From Sporopachydermia quercuum (lineage: Eukaryota > Ascomycota > Sporopachydermiomycetes > Sporopachydermiales > Sporopachydermiaceae), in contig BCGN01000007.1 in NCBI GenBank assembly GCA_001599295.1, positions 1,043,791-1,107,790 on the forward strand: a stretch of 64,000 bases of DNA, in the 5' to 3' direction. The position numbers and the translations under genes are program-made. Positions 24,801-34,060 of the stretch are shown piece after piece. Under the pieces are notes generated by a model, which was not told the DNA's origin, did not search any database, and saw nothing but the letters and a program-made list of their open reading frames with translations. Each line of letters opens with the position of its first letter. Within the stretch, counting starts at the first letter, position 1.

Positions 24801-25126
24801 TTTTCCGCATTATTTCTTGTTGCAAGATTTGCCCTTCTGACTTGCTTGTAGGAGGAATCCGACGCTGATGATGTTGACGTTGATGTTGATGTTGATGTCG
24901 GTGTCAATGTCGATGATGGAGGAGATGCAATTGATGAGTATGCGTTTGCTTGAGAGATCGATGAGGACTGAGAGATTAATACTCCGAGAGAAACAAAAGT
25001 TTTATTAAAACTGCGAGAGTGAAATCTTCGTTGTCGTTGTAGTTGCAATTTACATCCTGCGCAAATAGTTTCGTTTTTCGATAGCCTTGAAACACTTCTG
25101 GACAGTATTGGTATAGGTGCTTTCAT
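21899..25126 (-). CDS. Large hypothetical mitochondrial protein, alpha-helical repeat type
   Basis: I do not recognise this 1075-residue protein. Its N terminus (MKAPIPILSRSVSRLSKNE) is basic, Ser/Arg-rich and free of acidic residues until position 19, so it fits a mitochondrial presequence. It is followed by CAGCKLQLQRQRRFHSRSF, a Cys-x-x-Cys then Arg/His/Ser pattern that I associate with fungal mitochondrial proteins. A Ser/Thr repeat (STLTPTSTSTSTSTSS) lies near residue 80. The rest is predicted mostly helical, rich in Leu, Tyr and paired helices such as LQMRLLYYQVLSATN and MLFEASHGDSQNVWKLYKQY, suggestive of PPR or similar RNA-binding repeats. The C terminus (NDELWHRYIHLLGVLNL and LPNSVREAIFKERYDN) may be a distinct module. 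A role in mitochondrial RNA processing or translation is inference only. There is one exon, and the start is the first ATG. Confidence 0.8.
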   Translation of the reverse strand: MKAPIPILSRSVSRLSKNETICAGCKLQLQRQRRFHSRSFNKTFVSLGVLISQSSSISQANAYSSIASPPSSTLTPTSTSTSTSTSSASDSSYKQVRRANLATRNNAENLLDGGKLSKQRHDRQIRSLRENVSLASDLLGLVSHHSQHNVRKVDQDERHSEKYYSSFIHPRRLIMQRKLLGNYTKEPTGMIVRRVNYILSTAIRLFLLHLNKAVINAKSTENTKLSPIEKSSIISLGNFLLLLLEENELLDDWRLDSQKALDEIILHDIEPDSQSKIESQLMEILXLYTDKLSTRKPQKLDEMFNTLENDDIMETNANHQSGNKFEAALVKFSIHKDVRNLLKDLRLHPSIRKLKFNQDDPISPTSRELLAIIQVYYSGCLFLLEKKFGYTAEDVRQCQEVHLTKSVQEALKSLFHLDVNSPLYPQLSRMEEIGRLPKPPAIIPLLKRTTRTKLDVVLQIELYEYYLRSPSCNEDSMLWSPDQMLGIFHVLIRSCKYNWKEGLIRLTRTFVKYLPPNILDTGIRNSLLWRLVDYTYSYSPKNAELILQSQCLLLTDMVNPLADYVKRFPKSENSYQDFILASETINDLKESAQRALLEDGLEFTDAGNDSYSSSSGMVTHDGDSNEGSSRAVTQSVSLNVEGLIALGISLSQAELSSEAQALIDIAWDRVILQEEKGKPEFTEDPTSDIALXSLGSSPSPVPPFLLEVLNDELLNNNKYLHSMQLRLLYYQVLSATNAPTLTQDFQNIINGKENYLHYYKDHRIWALFIHRMDTLGCLNEQIAKDLWQLVLNYKVTIDSLLAKVIFSKITDTSTLQSMMKDYLLSRQEAYDQRGRFTEAKPINLIVLDAYIRALSSHSNSSMTREIFASLSMETKTSYIVGSMMLFEASHGDSQNVWKLYKQYFLNTHKTPDANVLAGLLKGALSAPRKDKPKGLKNYEIDEINDIDEVRRKTIVYQEPYIWDGVYAHERAIREFKKYVATGNKKIDKDRRIMPNDELWHRYIHLLGVLNLRHELLNAPNWWSRIGYEPNTKVMSGLLYYLPNSVREAIFKERYDNNIFRPDKLDVLNYAKKYAC

Positions 25127-26665
25127 ACTGATTGTGTCTAATTGTCGCGGGAATGGTAGATTTCTTTATATTTCTTTCATTTTGTTCATTTGAGCTAACT
25201 ATTCAAATATTCTATTCTCAATTGGTGTCCTATGCTTCATTACATATAAATCCTTAATGAAAGCCGACTGGTCAGATGTATGTTAGGTGATACCCTATAC
25301 TAAACTAATACATAGGTATTTATTATCTTTACTAACAGTTTCCTCAGATCGGTATGAATTGGCAGAAAACTGTTATAATGTAAGTGCCAACTTTATTGTT
25401 CTTTTATCTCTTGCTTAATATAATATCATATTTAAATCATTATAAATATCATTCAATACAGTGCTCCTAATCTACAGGCATTTGGTATCTCCATTCAGTA
25501 AGAATTTTTTGTATATAACTGTCACATTACAAAAGCACTGATAGGAAAAGATATCTTAAAGCACCCACACACCGAGCACTGAAAGAATATATTGCAAAAT
25601 GAGATGTGATGTTATATTGACCAACAGCAAGTTATGCTACTTCCTATTTAGGCAATAATGGTATTGATAAGAACTAGGNATGTTGAGTTGATAAAGAAAG
25701 CATGTTTATACAGTTTTCTGTATGGAAGGTAGAATCAGAGATATGATGAAAATCTGGAGTTTTATGGCGTGTGGTCTAATTGTGAAGTGGAGAAGGTGCC
25801 TTGGTTGAAATAGGACAGCTTGCTAGTAGGTGAAGGGAGGATAAGCCGTGGGAAGTTGAGATATATGAGTGGTTTCCTTATCCTGAAGGACTTATCAATG
25901 ATACGGGTTGCAGAAACAGCACCATGGAGTTAGGAAAGGTTTTATCTTATTTTTCATGAACAACTATTTTCCGACACGATTGNAGTTCAGCTCCTTTTTG
26001 ACTCACTTCTCCCGGACCGTCTTTCATTATGAGGATGATACAATGACATCATCATTTAACATCTCTATAAATCGTTTATCTACCGGACCCCCCCATAAAT
26101 ATACGCAGGTTGTACCCTTTGCATACTCCTTTTTGTTTCAAGAACGAAGATACCGCCATACAAAAATAAAACTAGGCATCCCTATGAACATCAATGGCCG
26201 CTCATCAAACATTTTTCCATTTGCTAGTAAGCGGAAAACAGGTAACCAGAAGATAAGGCAGACGGCGAGCAAATCTCGGGCAGAAACAGCTATTTAACAG
26301 GAACTGAGAAGCACAATCACTGCTACCAAGCGTACCCATTGGCTATTGGGTGATTCTCTTGCTCTTATTCACAGTTCTCTCCTATTCACCCTGCTTGCTG
26401 GCAAGCTTCAATACAGCTTAACCTCTAATTAATAGCTATTTCAAGAGGAAATTATCCAAGAAGAAATAATAGATACTTATCACAAAATAAAAAAGGACAA
26501 CCGAAATCGCTGATAACTNTGCAACCAGCGAGTAATCAGGGGTCCAGCTTAATGACACTGTTCTTTTCATTCATTGCACCTACATTGACTTTCTTGACGA
26601 CTGATTTCGACATTTACTAGAACCGAGTACTCAACATTGACCAAGCTCTGAATTTTGGCAATCAA
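25127..26665. other. Long intergenic region upstream of SSK1
   Basis: 1.5 kb between divergent genes. It includes a 129-codon open frame (25908-26297, plus) with biased basic content but no motif; I do not call it a gene. A single AGGGG stress-element core lies at 26538-26542. A long regulated promoter or 5' leader for SSK1 is plausible. Confidence 0.45.
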
Positions 26666-29359
26666 ATGTCGTTTCCTNTTTCAAATGCCTCCGCCGGTGA
26701 TGGCTCTTCTCTGTTTCATTCTGGTTCCATCCCTAATTCAGGTAAACAGCAAGGCTCCTCAGTGCCCTTAGTAAGAAACACTAGCATAGGTTCAGTTCTT
26801 TCGAACAGCTTTCAAAATGCATCATCTTCAGAAACATCCAAAGCGCAGGTTCTTCCTAACGGGAAAAGAAGAATTTGGGTGAAGAAAGCAAACGGAACAC
26901 CAACATGTTTGTACGTTTCATCTCATGATTTGATTGATGATTTGAAACTATTGATTGTTGAAAAATACCCAACGACATTAGCAAGAACATGTGATCCTGC
27001 AGATCTGAATATATATCTTTCGGTTCCCGAATCGCATTTATCTTCAACTGCAGTTAGAGCTTCTCCATCGTCTATGACGCCTTCTCATCTATCTGAACTG
27101 CTCCATAGCCAACTATCAGGTCAGGGCAACTCCTATCAACAAGTTTCCAGCCCCTCCTCACTTACTAGTACGAACTTAAACTCAAATTCAAATGCTTCAA
27201 ACTTTAGTTTACCGTCAATGGTGCCTTCACTCAGCGCTACTAGCTACCCAATACCTTCTAATCCTCTATCGCGAGTCTCGCGAATGGCACATAATAATCC
27301 TTACTTGCCAGGGATTGCAGACTCATTGGAAAGATCGGTATCGCCAAAATTGAGTCTGAACCAAAATGAAAATCGACGGGAAAGGGAGCGTTCCTCTGGT
27401 AACAGTATCTCTACCATTGCTGGAGAAGGATTTTATCCACCGCAAGGTAAAGCACAATCAATAAGTTCAGCACAAGACCAAGGGGCTTCTGGAACATCAA
27501 GTGACTCTGTTGGAAGTCTCCAACAGCAAACAGGGGCATCTGCGCAGAGCTTTGGTGATAGTGTTAGTGATAGTAGAATGATGCTTTTAATGCCGGATCA
27601 AGTTATATGGTCTTTGTTGGATATTTATTTTCCTGGGAAGACCATGACAATGGCTGACAGTTTTATTATCGATGGTCCTAAGGGGAGCCCCAGGGTTAAA
27701 ACGTATAGTGGTACACCTACACCTGCCCCTAGTAATACTTACCATATCACCAACAATAACACCTTCAATCCCGGTGAGAACAACAGTGAAAGAACGGGTA
27801 CAAGAGATAGCCACCCAGTGAATTTCCGGAAGTCTTTTGGAAAGTCTTTTGGGACCAAAACTGAAGTAGGGCTTACCAAAGTTTTTCCTTCTGCTTATCG
27901 AGGAGGTGAAACTTTCAATAGTGATACCACAGACAGAAGAGAAGACTCAGACCCATTAGAACCACCATTTTCTACAACAAAACATCAATACGATCACTTG
28001 GATAGTATAAACGATATTCAAGAAATTGATATTAACCATAGCGACATCGACAAACCTCCGGAACCTAGTAAACCAACAACGTTCCTAATGATTCCTAAAG
28101 ACTATGGTCTTCCTGCAGAAGAGACTAGCAAGGAGTCAAACACGAACGATTCCAGTTATAAACCAAGTTCAAGTCATGATCTCAATACAGAAGACACTTA
28201 CCAACAGTCACCCCAACAACACCAACACCAGCATCAACAGTATGAAAACAATATTGCTGTCAGTACGCCAGGATTCTCGTCAAGTAGGAGAGGATCGGCC
28301 CAGTTGAGCCGACCTCCGCGTATAGACATAGCAAAAAGCCAAGAAGTTATACAGCAGGAACACAAGACTACAGCAGCCAATAACGCAAGAATCAGATCGT
28401 TGAACCAAGAGGAAAGACAAGCAAGAAGAAGGAAGCGATTAGAAATAGCCCGGAATAGAACCCGGCAAACAGGATCTGGAGACTTAACACAGGAAAAATC
28501 ACCGGATCGTTCATTGTTACAAGAGGGTCTCAACTCCGGCAAATCGGAACGGATGCTTTCACCTGCCTCAAGCCTACATAATAGTGCAATGAAATCCACT
28601 GAGTCTATGATTTTCTCTTCTCCTACAAGACAAACAGGAAGCACTTTGCTTGGTGNAGAACCAATCGCCGCTTGGAGTATTAGGAAACCAAACGAAAAGG
28701 AAAAAGAAGAAGTGCTAGAGCACAAAGCTCTGTACAACTCTAGTAGCACCGTTAACCCAGATGCAAAAGTATTGATTGTCGAAGATAACCCTATCAACGT
28801 TAAACTTACAGTCAAGAAACTCAAAGCTTGTAATGTGAAATACGGTATAGCAAATAATGGTAGAGAGGCTATCAGCAAATGGAAACAAGGCCATTATCAA
28901 CTAATCCTTATGGATATTCAACTACCTATTATGTCAGGAATTGAGGCTACAAAGGAAATTAGAAGATTAGAAAGAATTAACAAGATAGGCGTTTATTCCT
29001 TCCCAAAGGCAGAAGAAGGTTTATCAGAAGAGAATGCANTGAAAAATGTGGATGTGAAAGAAGAAGATAGACTAGATCCTAAAGTATTCAAATCATCGGT
29101 TATTATTGTTGCGCTAACGGCTTCGTCTTTACTATCTGATCGTGAAGAAGCATTAGCAGCAGGTTGTAATGATTATTTACTGAAACCGGTAAATTACGAT
29201 TGGTTGTATAATAAAATACTTGAATGGGGCTGTATGCAGGCACTTATTTATTTTGATCAATGGGTTGAAAACAATGTTAAACCCATTGCTGAGGGAGAAC
29301 ATGATGATAGTTTAATCATGAGTCCTGTTAGACCATTGAGAGAGAGTGCACTAGTATAG
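26666..29359 (+). CDS. SSK1: Response regulator of the HOG osmostress phosphorelay
   Basis: Cytosolic response regulator that receives phosphate from a Ypd1-type phosphotransfer protein; the unphosphorylated form activates the MAPKKK of the HOG pathway. It has 897 residues and no introns. The first about 690 residues are Ser/Asn/Gln-rich and mostly disordered, but residues 68-120 (KRRIWVKKANGTPT, HDLIDDLKLLIVEKYP) form a short conserved fungal Ssk1 N-terminal module. The receiver domain starts at ALIVED-like KVLIVEDNPINVKLT (about residue 706). The phospho-acceptor is D750 in LILMDIQLPIMSG. T/S is in IIVALTASSL and the conserved Lys in CNDYLLKPVNYDWL. The about 45-residue loop between strands 3 and 4 (RLERINKIGVYSFPK and following) is typical of Ssk1 and separates it from Skn7. 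Three N bases fall in codons. Confidence 0.95.
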   Translation: MSFPXSNASAGDGSSLFHSGSIPNSGKQQGSSVPLVRNTSIGSVLSNSFQNASSSETSKAQVLPNGKRRIWVKKANGTPTCLYVSSHDLIDDLKLLIVEKYPTTLARTCDPADLNIYLSVPESHLSSTAVRASPSSMTPSHLSELLHSQLSGQGNSYQQVSSPSSLTSTNLNSNSNASNFSLPSMVPSLSATSYPIPSNPLSRVSRMAHNNPYLPGIADSLERSVSPKLSLNQNENRRERERSSGNSISTIAGEGFYPPQGKAQSISSAQDQGASGTSSDSVGSLQQQTGASAQSFGDSVSDSRMMLLMPDQVIWSLLDIYFPGKTMTMADSFIIDGPKGSPRVKTYSGTPTPAPSNTYHITNNNTFNPGENNSERTGTRDSHPVNFRKSFGKSFGTKTEVGLTKVFPSAYRGGETFNSDTTDRREDSDPLEPPFSTTKHQYDHLDSINDIQEIDINHSDIDKPPEPSKPTTFLMIPKDYGLPAEETSKESNTNDSSYKPSSSHDLNTEDTYQQSPQQHQHQHQQYENNIAVSTPGFSSSRRGSAQLSRPPRIDIAKSQEVIQQEHKTTAANNARIRSLNQEERQARRRKRLEIARNRTRQTGSGDLTQEKSPDRSLLQEGLNSGKSERMLSPASSLHNSAMKSTESMIFSSPTRQTGSTLLGXEPIAAWSIRKPNEKEKEEVLEHKALYNSSSTVNPDAKVLIVEDNPINVKLTVKKLKACNVKYGIANNGREAISKWKQGHYQLILMDIQLPIMSGIEATKEIRRLERINKIGVYSFPKAEEGLSEENAXKNVDVKEEDRLDPKVFKSSVIIVALTASSLLSDREEALAAGCNDYLLKPVNYDWLYNKILEWGCMQALIYFDQWVENNVKPIAEGEHDDSLIMSPVRPLRESALV

Positions 29360-29877
29360 GAATATAGAATGGGTAAATGTTTGTTTCCCCTAAGGATTCA
29401 AGTTGAAATAACAATTCAAATTTAGATTATTTAGGTAGAATAGATAAATTAAAGTACTGTTAGTGCTCCAGGGTGCTAGTATTCTTTCGGATATCGATTA
29501 AATACCATGAATAGTNGTATATTGATTATGCTAGGAGCAACTGCCTAAAAAAGAATTACGGAATAGTTACATGTGAATATACATTTATGTACCTACATAT
29601 TATCCTCTATTGGTAATTACCACCTAACAGAATCTCATCGTTTCTCATTTATTTTCAATTCCATTATCCTTGACAACTATGTCTTAAGAAATGATCTATT
29701 ATTATAAGAGAGTTGCTATTGACTTTCCCAACTATTTAATATTTGCAACACCTTACCAAATATATACCTTTACCATTTTCCTCATATAAATCTTTCCTCT
29801 CTGCTATATGCTTCCCATAGCATATACTACTTCCTTGCCTCTCAACATGATCTACATTCCCTAACAAGATTACAATA
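29360..29877. other. Intergenic between tandem SSK1 and HRQ1
   Basis: 0.5 kb containing the SSK1 3' flank and HRQ1 promoter, with T/C-rich DNA just before the HRQ1 ATG. No gene seen. Confidence 0.5.
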
Positions 29878-32800
29878 ATGAGTAATGAGAATAAAAGGAA
29901 AAGAAAAACCAAGGCCACTACTAATATTAATATTATTGACGAACATGACAGCAGCTCTTTTCCAATAACCTCTAAATCAATTACTACTAAATCCACCAAG
30001 CAGAAAAGAAAATCACCTTCTTTCTCCTCTTCCTCTTCATCTCCATCTCCATCCCCATCTGTTACTATAGAAAGATCACAATGGCCTCTCGAATTCAGGA
30101 AACTTCGCATGTTGTTGTCTCTGCTCAACAGAATTTACACATTTTTAAGCTCAAAGAAGCATGTCATCACGACTTTTGATGTCCTGAAAGCTGCTGTTGA
30201 TAAAAATATAAAAACGCCAGAAAACTACCTAACCGTTAACGATGTTGCTAAACTCAAGTTATTGCTTCCTGGCGAAGTTCTATTTGAATACATGGATGAG
30301 AATCAAGTTTGTGTGCATGAAATGATGTACGTTTCCTCAAAGGGTTTTCTACAAAATGTTTTGAATGATCAATTTATTCTAAAAGATGCTTCAAACGAAA
30401 AAGAGGACGACTCTTCTATAACCCACACTTCTGCTAGTAAACAACTGTTGATGTTTCAACTTTTGGATGGAGATCCTTCAAAGGAGAAAAAACAGAAGAA
30501 ATCTCAGCCTGCCTATTACACTGAAATGAAAATGCCAAAGTTTTCAGAAGCTTCTATTATTAAGCTAATTGCCAAAAGAGATAGCAAAATAGACACAGCC
30601 ATTCAAAGGTTTATCAACAGTAACCGTGAAACCAATCATAACAGCTATTTGTATGAACATCTTACAACAGAAGCAGACAAACTGATTCCTGTTATGCCAA
30701 AGCTTTTAGACCCTGTTGAGGAAATGCTGAGCCAGTCCAACAATTCAGTTTCTACCAATTCTAAGACTACGCCTATTGATATGCTCCAGTTAATCCAATC
30801 TTTTAAAGACTCAGATTTCTATGAAAACCAAATTTCCGGCAACGGATATAAACAGTTTCCTAACCGAGCTGCACAATTCTCATCTCTGGACTTCCCATTG
30901 AACCCTGAAGTATCAAATGCTGTTCATACCATCAAACATATCTCCAGTTTATACGCACATCAGGCTCAAGCAATTAACGCTATCCATAATAAAAACCATG
31001 TAATTGTCTCAACATCAACATCCTCGGGCAAATCTCTAATCTATCAAATTCCTGTACTAGAAATGCTCATACAGAACTCCCAGTCCACAGCTTTGTTTAT
31101 CTTCCCCACGAAGGCACTGGCCCAGGACCAGAAGCGATCGTTACAGGAGCTCCTGTTGGCGATTCCGACGCTTTCCACTTTCATTGCAGAAACTTTTGAT
31201 GGCGATACTCCAACAGAATTCCGCCAAGATATCAGAGCGAAAGCTAGTGTGATCTTCACCAACCCTGATATGCTCCATTGCACTATTCTTCCGGATCATG
31301 CCCACTGGTGCAGCTTTCTTCGTTCGCTGAAATACGTCGTGCTTGATGAACTTCATATGTATCATGGAATATTCGGTTCAAACGTAGCTCTGGTTATGCG
31401 TAGATTACGCCGGATTTGCTGGTTATTGGGAAACGACACTGTCCAGTTCATTTCATGCTCAGCGACGATTAAGAATCCTGCTAGGCAAATGCAAGACCTG
31501 TTTGGACTGTCTTCAGTAGTGCACATTGCTCAGGATGGTTCCCCGTGCGGGAAGAAGCATTTGGTTGTATGGGAGCCACCATACGTAGTTGCAAATGACC
31601 CGTCCTCCGGAAGGAAGAATTTCATAGCTGAAGCAGCTTTGGTGATGGTTCAGCTTGTGCGAAAAAACGTGCGCACGATAGCGTTCTGTAAAGTACGCCG
31701 GGTGTGCGAATTGCTCATGAAGGAAGTCAGAACGATACTGAAGGAATTGGGGGTCCCAGAAATGGCCTCTTGGATCATGTCCTATCGTGGGGGCTATTCT
31801 ATCATTGATAGAAGGCATATCGAGCAGCAAATGTTTCATGGAGGTTTGAAGGGCATTGTTGCAACTACATCATTAGAATTAGGTATAGATATTGGCTCTT
31901 TAGATGCTGTATTGATAGTAGGCTTCCCTAGAACTCAAGCAAGCTTCATTCAGCAAAGCGGAAGAGCAGGAAGAAGAAATCACGACTCCCTCACGGTTTA
32001 CGTACCATCGGATGATCCTGTAGATAGGCATTATATCCATCACCCCGAACAGCTTACAGAGACGCCAGTGCAAGAGCCAATGTTAGTTTTCGATAATTTG
32101 CTTATTACCGAAGGACATATTCAATGTGCAGCTTATGAATGTCCAATAGATTTAGAACTGGATAAAGAGTTTTTCCCATCGAAAATACTAGAGAAAGTAG
32201 CATATACAAAGTTGATTTCCGGTGATAATAACGACAGCAGCAGCAATAGGAAGCATTTGTTCTTTCCTAGTAATAAATTCTTACCTTTTCCCGCTAAGAA
32301 TGTTTCATTACGTGCTATTGAAGAAGAAGCTTTTGCTGTTGTAGATATCTCCAACGGTCGCAACCTTGTGATAGAAACCGTAGAAGCATCAAGAACAAGT
32401 TTCACTCTTTATGAAGGGGGAATCTTTCTTCACCAGGGGTATCCTTATTTAGTAAAAGAGTTCAATTTCGACAAAAGATATGCCAAGGTGTATCGGGTTG
32501 ATGTTGATTGGATCACAAGGCAAAGAGACTATACTGATGTTGATCCTCTGAAAACAGAGCTGTCAAGGGTATTAGATAAAAAGGTCATTGACAGGAAGAT
32601 CAGAAGGAAGAAGCAAGAAGACAATGAAATAATGAGTGAAGACAATAGCAATGAACGTTATGGCAATGCGGCTAATAATGCTGCTAGTTGCGCAACTAAT
32701 GATGCAGCTAGCAATAATAATGGAAATATTGATTCAATTAATGGTATCAATACCAATCATATTGACAGTGTTAGTGATATTGATATTAATGCTGGAAAAC

Positions 32801-33783
32801 ATAATGAGGATATCGTTTCTAGTTATTCTAATGGTATTATTAGCAACACTTCTTCTGTTAAGAATAGCACAGCTCATGACGAGATTCGCAGTATTAATAT
32901 TGGTAATACTAACGCTGCTGATGATTCTGTTGTTGACCCATCTCTTTTTGATGATTCTGCCCTTAATTGTGATTACGCTAAGACCGAAGACTCAGATGAT
33001 GTTAAAATTGCTTTTACTATTGATAGAAAGGTTGATGATAATGATATAATTAACATTAGCACTGAGGATGAAAANAATGAGGACATTACTACTAATACTA
33101 CTACTACTACTACTTCCAAACATCCTATTCATATCCTATTGGGATTAATTCAAGTAACAATAGTAGTGTTTGGGTTCTTCAAAATCAACAAATCAAATAA
33201 AATTATAGACGCAGTTGAAGTCGACAATCCTCCTATCATTCTCACCAGAAAAGGTTTCTGGATAAATATTCCTTTGAAAGCTTTAGAACTAATAAAAGAA
33301 AAAAAGCTGAACCCAGCAGGGGGAATTCATGCTGCTCAACATATCATTATGGGAATGCTTCCTTTGTATATTTCAGCAGAGTCTGATGGTCTGCATACTG
33401 AATGTAAAGCTCCTGAGAAGGAATTTGCTTCTAGACAGACTCAGAGAATAAGGCCAGCAAGATTGATTTTCTATGATGCTATACGCAATCCAGAAGGATC
33501 AGGAATCAGTTCCAAAGCATATGAATACTTTGAAATGCTTTTAATCGAGGCAATTGAAAGGATTGATAGTTGTGAATGTCGTAACGGATGTCCCGAGTGT
33601 GTAGCTATGGCATGGTGTAAAGAGAATAACCTGGTGCTTAGTAAAGGAGCAGCAAAGATCATATTATATGGAATAGCAGGAAGATTAGATCAATTGGATC
33701 TAAAAAGAATTCCTGAAGGAAAAGAAGAAGATATGCCTGAAGGGAAAGTTGAGACAATTATGCCTGTAGTTGGAATTATCTGA
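29878..33783 (+). CDS. HRQ1: RecQ4-like DNA helicase HRQ1
   Basis: 3'-to-5' SF2 helicase of the RecQ4/Hrq1 group, acting in inter-strand crosslink repair and telomere maintenance in the nucleus. It has 1301 residues in one exon. The order is a basic, Ser-rich N terminus; Walker A STSSGKS near residue 380 after YAHQAQAINAIHNKN; motif II DELHMYHG near 489; ISCSATIKNP; TTSLELGIDIGSLD; and motif VI QQSGRAGRR. The C-terminal DUF1998-like zinc region has CECRNGCPECV near residue 1232. Between helicase and C-terminal parts (about residues 905-1080) sits an Asn/Asp/Ser-rich low-complexity stretch ending in a Thr run encoded by an ACT repeat (33085-33114), which explains the length above yeast Hrq1 (1077). 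The helicase core at 31.08-31.85 kb uses notably more CG-containing codons than the rest. Confidence 0.95.
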   Translation: MSNENKRKRKTKATTNINIIDEHDSSSFPITSKSITTKSTKQKRKSPSFSSSSSSPSPSPSVTIERSQWPLEFRKLRMLLSLLNRIYTFLSSKKHVITTFDVLKAAVDKNIKTPENYLTVNDVAKLKLLLPGEVLFEYMDENQVCVHEMMYVSSKGFLQNVLNDQFILKDASNEKEDDSSITHTSASKQLLMFQLLDGDPSKEKKQKKSQPAYYTEMKMPKFSEASIIKLIAKRDSKIDTAIQRFINSNRETNHNSYLYEHLTTEADKLIPVMPKLLDPVEEMLSQSNNSVSTNSKTTPIDMLQLIQSFKDSDFYENQISGNGYKQFPNRAAQFSSLDFPLNPEVSNAVHTIKHISSLYAHQAQAINAIHNKNHVIVSTSTSSGKSLIYQIPVLEMLIQNSQSTALFIFPTKALAQDQKRSLQELLLAIPTLSTFIAETFDGDTPTEFRQDIRAKASVIFTNPDMLHCTILPDHAHWCSFLRSLKYVVLDELHMYHGIFGSNVALVMRRLRRICWLLGNDTVQFISCSATIKNPARQMQDLFGLSSVVHIAQDGSPCGKKHLVVWEPPYVVANDPSSGRKNFIAEAALVMVQLVRKNVRTIAFCKVRRVCELLMKEVRTILKELGVPEMASWIMSYRGGYSIIDRRHIEQQMFHGGLKGIVATTSLELGIDIGSLDAVLIVGFPRTQASFIQQSGRAGRRNHDSLTVYVPSDDPVDRHYIHHPEQLTETPVQEPMLVFDNLLITEGHIQCAAYECPIDLELDKEFFPSKILEKVAYTKLISGDNNDSSSNRKHLFFPSNKFLPFPAKNVSLRAIEEEAFAVVDISNGRNLVIETVEASRTSFTLYEGGIFLHQGYPYLVKEFNFDKRYAKVYRVDVDWITRQRDYTDVDPLKTELSRVLDKKVIDRKIRRKKQEDNEIMSEDNSNERYGNAANNAASCATNDAASNNNGNIDSINGINTNHIDSVSDIDINAGKHNEDIVSSYSNGIISNTSSVKNSTAHDEIRSINIGNTNAADDSVVDPSLFDDSALNCDYAKTEDSDDVKIAFTIDRKVDDNDIINISTEDEXNEDITTNTTTTTTSKHPIHILLGLIQVTIVVFGFFKINKSNKIIDAVEVDNPPIILTRKGFWINIPLKALELIKEKKLNPAGGIHAAQHIIMGMLPLYISAESDGLHTECKAPEKEFASRQTQRIRPARLIFYDAIRNPEGSGISSKAYEYFEMLLIEAIERIDSCECRNGCPECVAMAWCKENNLVLSKGAAKIILYGIAGRLDQLDLKRIPEGKEEDMPEGKVETIMPVVGII

Positions 33784-34060
33784 GATATTACGGAAACAAT
33801 AGAAAGGAAAACGGAGTTTATATACCGACTAACGGAAACTATGCATTAAATATCGGAACTTATATGACAAATGAGGGGAAGATATACAAGCATCAATTCA
33901 TCGTACTAAACGTATTTTATCAAGTCAAAACTAAAATAGTCCTCTCTATTTCTGTAGTTCAAACATCAATCGCTACTTTCCAGATAATCATATCAATAAC
34001 TCATACTATAGTTACCTAATTGTATCAATCATCTTAAACATTTTAGTTACCACTTTCAGA

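Noticed and set aside
24840-24920. Tandem repeat in the large mitochondrial-type protein gene as a mobile element remnant
   Set aside because: It is a simple Ser/Thr-coding triplet-like repeat kept in frame.
25908-26297. 129-codon open frame upstream of SSK1
   Set aside because: Composition is unlike neighbours, no recognisable domain, and it lies in probable promoter DNA.
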